A stretch of 10,873 bases of DNA from DATKYV01 sp035528275 (GTDB lineage Bacteria > Acidobacteriota > Terriglobia > UBA7540). The stretch's first letter is position 1; each line of letters opens with the position of its first letter. The DNA is taken from the NCBI GenBank assembly GCA_035528275.1, contig DATKYV010000332.1:1-10873 (forward strand). The letters are read 5' to 3'. The notes below the pieces were generated by a model that was given only the letters and a program-made list of their open reading frames with translations, was not told where the DNA came from and did no database searches. A program made the position numbers and the translations under genes. Of the stretch, positions 6,780 to 10,873 are shown in pieces.

Positions 6780-7700
6780 ATGAGGAATGTGGTCATCATC
6801 GGTTCGGGGTGCGCGGGGCTGACAGCGGCCATTTATGCGGCCCGCGCCAACCTGCAACCTCTCGTCATCCGTGGTGTGGAGGCGGGCGGGCAGCTCACCC
6901 TCACGACTCTGGTCGAAAATTTCCCGGGTTTTCCGAAGGGCGTTCAGGGTCCGGAGTTGATCGACCAGATGCAGAAACAGGCGGCGGAGTTCGGCGCGGA
7001 ATTCAAGGAGGGAAACGTCATGAGCGCCGACCTCTCGCGGCGCCCTTTCACCCTGGAAGTGGACAAGGAAAAGATCGAAACCCGAACTCTCATCGTGGCC
7101 TCGGGCGCTTCCGCCAAACTGCTGGGTTTGGAATCGGAGCGCAAACTCCTGGGTCATGGCGTCTCCACCTGCGCCACCTGCGACGGATACTTCTTCCGCG
7201 GCAAAGAGGTTGCGGTTGTCGGCGGAGGCGATACGGCGGCCGAGGAGGCCCTTTTCCTCACCCGCTATGCGAGCCAGGTCAATCTCATCCACCGCCGGGA
7301 CCATCTGCGCGCATCGAAAATCATGCAGGACCGCCTGTTGCGCAACGAGAAGATCAAGCCGATCTGGAACTCAGTGGTCGTGGATATCCAGGATGTGGGG
7401 AAAGGCGAGGTCACGGGAGTAAGACTGCGCGACGCGAAAACAGACAAGGAAACGCTCAAGCCCTGCGACGGCGTCTTCATCGGCATCGGCCATTCGCCGA
7501 ACACCGAGCTCTTCCGCGGCCAGCTCGAGATGGACGATCTCGGCTACATCGGCACGCACGACGGGGCAAAAACAAGCGTGGCCGGCGCGTTCGCCGCCGG
7601 CGACGTTCAGGACCGTGTCTACCGCCAGGCCGTCACCGCCGCCGGCTCGGGCTGCATGGCCGCCATCGACGCGGAGAAGTTCCTCGAAGCCGAACACTGA
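6780..7700 (+). CDS. trxB: Thioredoxin reductase (NADPH, low-molecular-weight type)
   Basis: This cytoplasmic flavoenzyme passes electrons from NADPH through FAD and a redox disulfide to thioredoxin. At 306 residues it has the usual length. The N-terminal FAD motif is G-S-G-C-A-G (8-13), with Cys where most TrxB have Pro. G-G-Q-L and the E-N-F-P-G-F segment follow. The active-site CATC is at 131-134, the NADPH-binding GGGDTA at 148-153 with the downstream H-R-R-D-x-x-R-A phosphate clamp, and the C-terminal FAD motif A-G-D-V-Q-D-R-V-Y-R-Q is near the end. GGAAGG sits about 6 nt before ATG 6780. The gene stands alone, divergent from the NatAB-like operon and followed by an inverted repeat before proline dehydrogenase. 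Close homologues without a true Trx partner exist, but the intact CATC and NADPH sites favour genuine TrxB. Confidence 0.93.
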   Translation: MRNVVIIGSGCAGLTAAIYAARANLQPLVIRGVEAGGQLTLTTLVENFPGFPKGVQGPELIDQMQKQAAEFGAEFKEGNVMSADLSRRPFTLEVDKEKIETRTLIVASGASAKLLGLESERKLLGHGVSTCATCDGYFFRGKEVAVVGGGDTAAEEALFLTRYASQVNLIHRRDHLRASKIMQDRLLRNEKIKPIWNSVVVDIQDVGKGEVTGVRLRDAKTDKETLKPCDGVFIGIGHSPNTELFRGQLEMDDLGYIGTHDGAKTSVAGAFAAGDVQDRVYRQAVTAAGSGCMAAIDAEKFLEAEH

Positions 7701-7704
7701 AAGG

Positions 7705-7797
7705 CAGGTGTCAGGTGCCAGGCGTCAGGTGCTAGTCAGCTCCGGGGCGCGCGGCTTTGCAATGACCTGGCAGCGGAAACCTGGCACCTGACACCTG
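7705..7797. repeat. Intergenic 18-bp perfect inverted repeat built from CAGGTG units
   Basis: CAGGTGTCAGGTGCCAGG at 7705-7722 is matched exactly by its reverse complement at 7780-7797, with a 57-bp loop. The arms are themselves tandem CAGGTG-like units at about 8-bp spacing, and a further unit (GTCAGGTGC, 7724-7732) is inside the loop. The element fills almost the whole gap between trxB and the proline dehydrogenase gene. It could act as a transcript hairpin or be a dispersed REP/MITE-like element; no poly-T tract follows it, so a standard terminator is not supported. Confidence 0.85.
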
Positions 7798-7810
7798 AAA
7801 CCCGTTCTTC

Positions 7811-8722
7811 ATGCTCCGATCTTTCCTCCTCTACCTGTCGGAACGCCAAGCCCTCAAGAATCTCCTTTCACGATATGCCCTGGGGCGCCGTCTGGCTGGC
7901 CGGTTCATCGCCGGTGAGGAGCTGGAAGACGCGGTTCGCACCGTGCGCCGCTTGACGGGTGAAGTCTTCGCGGTCACGCTGGATTATCTGGGCGAAAGCG
8001 TGCACGAAACGCGGCACGCCGAACAGGCTCGCGACGTTTACCTCGGCATCCTGGACCGGCTGGAGGCGGAAGGAATCCAATCCCACATTTCCGTCAAGCT
8101 GACGCAACTCGGGCTGGAAATTGATGAGGCGCTCGCGTGCCGCAACTTGCGGGCCATCTGCGAGCGCGCCGTCCGCTGCCGAAGTTTTGTGCGCATCGAC
8201 ATGGAAAACTCTGCCCACACGGACGCCACGCTGCGGGTCTTCCGGGCCGCCCAGGCTCCGCCCGAAGTGCTGGGCATTGTTATCCAGGCATATCTCTATC
8301 GCAGCGAGACGGACATTGCCGAGTTATTGGGTTGCGGGGCGCGGATTCGCCTCTGCAAGGGCGCTTACAAGGAACCCCCCGAAGTCGCGTTCCCGCGCAA
8401 GGCCGATGTGGACGCCAACTTCGTCATGCTGATGGAGAAGCTGCTGGCGAGCGGCCTTGATCACGCCATCGCCACCCACGACTCGAAGATGGTCGCCGCC
8501 ACGCGGGAGTTTGCCCGCGCCCGCGGCATCGCAGCGGAGCGGTTTGAATTCCAGATGCTCTATGGAATCGGGCGGCGCATGCAGCGCGACCTGCTCCGGA
8601 AAGGCTACAGAGTCCGCATTTATGTTCCCTATGGGAAGCAGTGGTATTCGTATTTCATGCGACGCCTCGCCGAGCGGCCTGCCAATCTGCTGTTTCTGCT
8701 CAAGAATCTTGTTCGAGGCTGA
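7811..8722 (+). CDS. Proline dehydrogenase (monofunctional PRODH)
   Basis: This FAD enzyme oxidises L-proline to pyrroline-5-carboxylate, the first step of proline catabolism, usually at the membrane with quinone as acceptor. At 303 residues it is the catalytic beta/alpha barrel alone, without the P5C dehydrogenase half of PutA. Family motifs appear in order: S-V-K-L-T-Q-L-G-L (94-102), I-D-M-E-N-S (129-134), Q-A-Y-L-Y-R-S, R-L-C-K-G-A-Y-K-E-P (180-189), A-T-H-D, E-F-Q-M-L-Y-G-I (about 246-253) and V-P-Y-G-K-x-W-Y-x-Y-F-M-R-R-L-A-E-R-P. The last contains the Arg pair that binds the proline carboxylate. No P5C dehydrogenase gene is in the window. The ATG at 7811 lies 13 bp after the inverted repeat and has no clear ribosome site, but it fits the family N-terminus. 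It converges on the O-methyltransferase gene with a 20-bp gap. Confidence 0.94.
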   Translation: MLRSFLLYLSERQALKNLLSRYALGRRLAGRFIAGEELEDAVRTVRRLTGEVFAVTLDYLGESVHETRHAEQARDVYLGILDRLEAEGIQSHISVKLTQLGLEIDEALACRNLRAICERAVRCRSFVRIDMENSAHTDATLRVFRAAQAPPEVLGIVIQAYLYRSETDIAELLGCGARIRLCKGAYKEPPEVAFPRKADVDANFVMLMEKLLASGLDHAIATHDSKMVAATREFARARGIAAERFEFQMLYGIGRRMQRDLLRKGYRVRIYVPYGKQWYSYFMRRLAERPANLLFLLKNLVRG

Positions 8723-8742
8723 GGCGATGTATCAAGGAGGCC

Positions 8743-9414
8743 CTAAGCGGGTTTGTAGCGCGAATCTTTTCCCTTTCCGGGGTTCTTCACGCACACGGCC
8801 AATCCGTCGCGAAGAGGAATAATCGTCGTGAAGAGATCCGGGGAGCGGTAAATGAGACGGTTGAAATCCTGAATGGCGCGGGTTGCGGCGTCCTTGCGGG
8901 GCGCGAGGCGTGCCGCGCGTCCCGACCAGAGGACGTTGTCGCTGATGAAGAGCCCCCCGGGCCTCAGCCGGGGGACGGCAATCCGCAAGACCTCCGGATA
9001 TTGGCTCTTATGGACATCGTTGAAGATCAGGTCAAACGGGCCATCGGTTGCTTGCAGCAACTGGAGCGCATCACCGGTCAGAAACTTGACGCGGTCGTCG
9101 ACGCCGGCGCGTCGAAGATACTTCCGCGCGCGCTTGGCGTTGGCCGGGTTTTCGTCCGTGTAATAGACCATCCCGTAGGGCCCCACGGCACGCGCCAGCC
9201 AGGCCGTGGAATAGCCGATGGCTGAGCCCATCTCGAACACCCGCCGCACCCCCGCCAGCCGCGCCAGTTGGTAGAGCAACCGCCCGCACGCCGGGCCGAC
9301 GATCGGCACCTTGTGGCGCGCCGCGTACCTTTCCATTTCCGCGATCACTCGGTCGCGGCGGGGCAGCAAAGCATAGAGATACTTTTCTGTTCTCGGTTCC
9401 GTAATCCCTTTCAT
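8743..9414 (-). CDS. SAM-dependent O-methyltransferase (family 3)
   Basis: This is a cytoplasmic class I methyltransferase of the catechol/caffeoyl-CoA O-methyltransferase-like family, 223 residues, the usual length. The SAM-binding motif E-M-G-S-A-I-G-Y-S (61-69) is followed by the acidic strand Y-Y-T-D-E-N, the G-D-A-L segment, and the metal/catalytic region D-L-I-F-N-D-V-H-K-x-x-Y. The family's 'GG-x-x-x-x-D-N-V-L-W-x-G' motif is present as G-G-L-F-I-S-D-N-V-L-W-S-G. These support a divalent-cation-dependent O-methyltransferase; the substrate cannot be told. I chose ATG 9414, which gives M-K-G-I-T as in relatives and has AGGTG just upstream; GTG 9420 would add two residues. A plausible promoter is at 9471-9499. 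It is a single gene, not overlapping rsgA. Confidence 0.92.
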   Translation of the reverse strand: MKGITEPRTEKYLYALLPRRDRVIAEMERYAARHKVPIVGPACGRLLYQLARLAGVRRVFEMGSAIGYSTAWLARAVGPYGMVYYTDENPANAKRARKYLRRAGVDDRVKFLTGDALQLLQATDGPFDLIFNDVHKSQYPEVLRIAVPRLRPGGLFISDNVLWSGRAARLAPRKDAATRAIQDFNRLIYRSPDLFTTIIPLRDGLAVCVKNPGKGKDSRYKPA

Positions 9415-9470
9415 GGACACCTGCCGTGAGGGTCGATCTCCTCATCGTGGTTTGGGAACAGCCAGCGGGC

Positions 9471-9499
9471 ATTCTAGCGGGCGCGACTGAGGAGCGCAA
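9471..9499 (-). promoter_or_regulatory. Candidate promoter of the O-methyltransferase gene
   Basis: On the minus strand TTGCGC (9499-9494) and TAGAAT (9476-9471; five of six consensus bases) are separated by exactly 17 bp and lie about 57 nt upstream of ATG 9414. The -35 is weak, matching only in TTG. Confidence 0.4.
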
Positions 9500-9585
9500 C
9501 TGCTCTGGCCACGATCGCAGTATCCCTTTCTCCGTCGATAACCAGGCGTGTAGCGATGACGTGAATAAGGAGCGGCCCAGCGCGC

Positions 9586-10653
9586 TTACCCCCTTTTATT
9601 GAAGTTCCTGAACGCCTTGTGGATTTGTTTCCACTTTCTCTTCTGCTCCTGGCGCAGATACACGTCCTGCTTCACCGACAGATGATCGAGTTCTTTTTGC
9701 AGCTTGCGGTAGTTTCCAAGCCGTTCGGGCTGGAGAGCGCCTTCATCCAAGGCTTCCAAGACCGCGCAGCCGGGTTCGGTCTGATGACGGCAGTCGTTGT
9801 AGCGGCAGCGCGCCGCGAGTGAACGAATATCCTTGAAGGAATGATCGAGCCCTTCCTCGCTCTGCCAGAGCTGCAGCTCGCGCAATCCCGGCGTGTCGAT
9901 GATCATTCCGGCGTCTGGAAACAGGACCAGTTGCCGGGACGTCGTGGTATGCCTACCGCGACCGTCGCTTTCCCTGATCGGCGCCACGCGAAGCATTGCC
10001 CCGCCCGCCAGACTGTTAATGAGGGTGGATTTTCCCACCCCCGACGACCCCAGGAGCACGGCGGTCTGCCCTTTGGTGAGGTAGGTGAGGATCTTGTCGA
10101 GACCCTTGCCGGTGAGCGCGCTGATCGCGTGGATGGGGACTCCGGGAGCCACGGTCTCCACCTCGATGACGAACCTGTCTGCATCGGGGCAGAGGTCCGA
10201 TTTGCTGAGCAGAATTATGGGGCGCGCGCCGCTGTCCCAGATCAAGGTCAGGTATCGCTCGATTCTCCTCAGGCTCAAGTCCCGGTTCAGCGAGGTTACG
10301 ATGAACGCACAATCGACGTTGGCGGCGAGAATTTGTTCCATCGTCCGCTTTCCCGCCGCCTTTCGTGAGAATTTGGTCCTTCGCGCCAAAATTCGGTGGA
10401 TTGCCGCGCGATCGCCTCCGGGACGCGGGCGCACCACCACCCAGTCTCCAACGACGGGGAGATCGCCCCTCTCGACGGCCGCGTGGAGCATTCTGCCGGC
10501 GACCTCTCCGATCCGCTCTCCGGCTTCGCTCCAAAGCCGGTAACTGTCCTTCTGCTCCTCTACAATCCGGGCAGGGATGAACGGCTCACAATCTTGTGGA
10601 CCGAGTTGTGAGGCGAAAAATGGATTCCATCCAAGATCTTCCGCTTTGGGCAC
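9586..10653 (-). CDS. rsgA: Ribosome small-subunit-dependent GTPase A
   Basis: RsgA (YjeQ/YloQ) is a circularly permuted GTPase that checks late maturation of the 30S subunit near the decoding centre and helps release RbfA. From the GTG at 10653 it is 355 residues. An N-terminal OB-fold (about 25-110) comes first. The permuted G-domain follows in the order G4 S-K-S-D (150-153), G1 GSSGVGKST (202-210), G2 region with R-H-T-T-T, and G3 DTPG (253-256). Next is the zinc-binding C-x4-C-x-H-x5-C (283-296, with the E-P-G-C ending) and a basic helical tail. GTG 10653 is preferred because AAAGGAG sits 9 nt before it. A TTG at 10719 would add 22 Arg-rich residues without a ribosome site. No terminator hairpin is seen past its stop. 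Confidence 0.95.
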   Translation of the reverse strand: MPKAEDLGWNPFFASQLGPQDCEPFIPARIVEEQKDSYRLWSEAGERIGEVAGRMLHAAVERGDLPVVGDWVVVRPRPGGDRAAIHRILARRTKFSRKAAGKRTMEQILAANVDCAFIVTSLNRDLSLRRIERYLTLIWDSGARPIILLSKSDLCPDADRFVIEVETVAPGVPIHAISALTGKGLDKILTYLTKGQTAVLLGSSGVGKSTLINSLAGGAMLRVAPIRESDGRGRHTTTSRQLVLFPDAGMIIDTPGLRELQLWQSEEGLDHSFKDIRSLAARCRYNDCRHQTEPGCAVLEALDEGALQPERLGNYRKLQKELDHLSVKQDVYLRQEQKRKWKQIHKAFRNFNKRG

Positions 10654-10662
10654 GGCAAGAAA

Positions 10663-10669
10663 CTCCTTT
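10663..10669 (-). promoter_or_regulatory. Ribosome binding site deciding the rsgA start
   Basis: AAAGGAG on the minus strand ends 9 nt before GTG 10653. The longer reading from TTG 10719 lacks any such site, so this motif decides the start in favour of the 355-residue product. Confidence 0.7.
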
Positions 10670-10873
10670 CGATTTGCGGTCCGGCGCGTCCGGGGGTTCC
10701 TTTTCAATGGAAAAGGCAAGAGCGCGCGGGGCCACTCGTCGGCTGGATCCGATCGCTCCGAGTTAGGCTCAGCGAGCTATTGAGATTGTTGTCGGGGAAT
10801 TAGTGGTCGTTCGGTTCGGGCTCTCTGCGCGCGCCGCAGGGGTAGTCACCGCATGGGTTTATGCCGTGGGCTT

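Noticed and set aside
9421..9585. Possible small RNA or tRNA between the O-methyltransferase gene and rsgA
   Set aside because: Only short scattered inverted repeats (for example ATCGTGG/CCACGAT far apart) are present, with no cloverleaf or terminator; a candidate promoter explains the one notable signal.
10195..10206. SKSD instead of NKxD in the G4 motif of RsgA as a sign of altered nucleotide specificity
   Set aside because: Thr/Ser at the first position is seen in many RsgA proteins and all other G motifs and the zinc site are intact.
10654..10719. 22-residue Arg-rich N-terminal extension of RsgA from TTG 10719
   Set aside because: There is no ribosome site before the TTG, whereas GTG 10653 has an AAAGGAG at good spacing.
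10847..10868. Hairpin CACCGCAT-N6-ATGCCGTG at the right edge
   Set aside because: The arms match at 7 of 8 positions, there is no T-tract, and the sequence is cut off by the window end, so its role cannot be judged. The rest of 10654-10873 shows no supported gene.

Overview
This window is about 10.9 kb of GC-rich bacterial DNA that codes densely on both strands, with no RNA genes, insertion sequences or CRISPR. The gene content (FTR1-type iron uptake, NatAB-like export, TrxB, stand-alone proline dehydrogenase, an O-methyltransferase, RsgA) and a CAGGTG/CACCTG-rich intergenic inverted repeat fit a soil or subsurface bacterium. My best guess is Acidobacteriota, by inference only; no marker gene settles it.

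Layout. (a) 1-585: the 3' end of a gene entering from the left, encoding a Pro/Ala linker and a PsbP/DcrB-like domain. (b) 586-818: a regulatory region with clustered TTGCAA-type repeats and a TTGACA-N18-TAATAT promoter. (c) 819-3911: a metal-transport operon reading rightward: an FTR1 iron permease fused to a DUF2318 domain, a MacB/FtsX-type ABC permease, and an ABC ATPase fused to a complete DtxR-like iron-regulator module. The first two genes are damaged at their junction: DUF2318 loses its end and the permease loses its beginning, as if one internal deletion (or an assembly error) joined them out of frame near 1920-1935. (d) 3936-6512, leftward: a NatA-type ATPase, its NatB-type permease (8-bp overlap) and a small double-zinc-ribbon protein. 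(e) 6780-8722, rightward: thioredoxin reductase and proline dehydrogenase, separated by an 18-bp perfect inverted repeat. (f) 8743-10653, leftward: an O-methyltransferase and the ribosome-assembly GTPase RsgA.

How it works together. The iron operon resembles the fetMP-fetABCDEF / Campylobacter cj1658-p19-cj1663 family (FTR1-like permease, DUF2318 protein, FtsX-like permeases, LolD-like ATPase). The unusual part is that the ATPase carries a C-terminal DtxR fold retaining most metal ligands, so the transporter motor could sense cytoplasmic Fe(II)/Mn(II) directly or double as a regulator of its own promoter. This fusion is the most novel element seen. The other genes are ordinary housekeeping or general transport functions.
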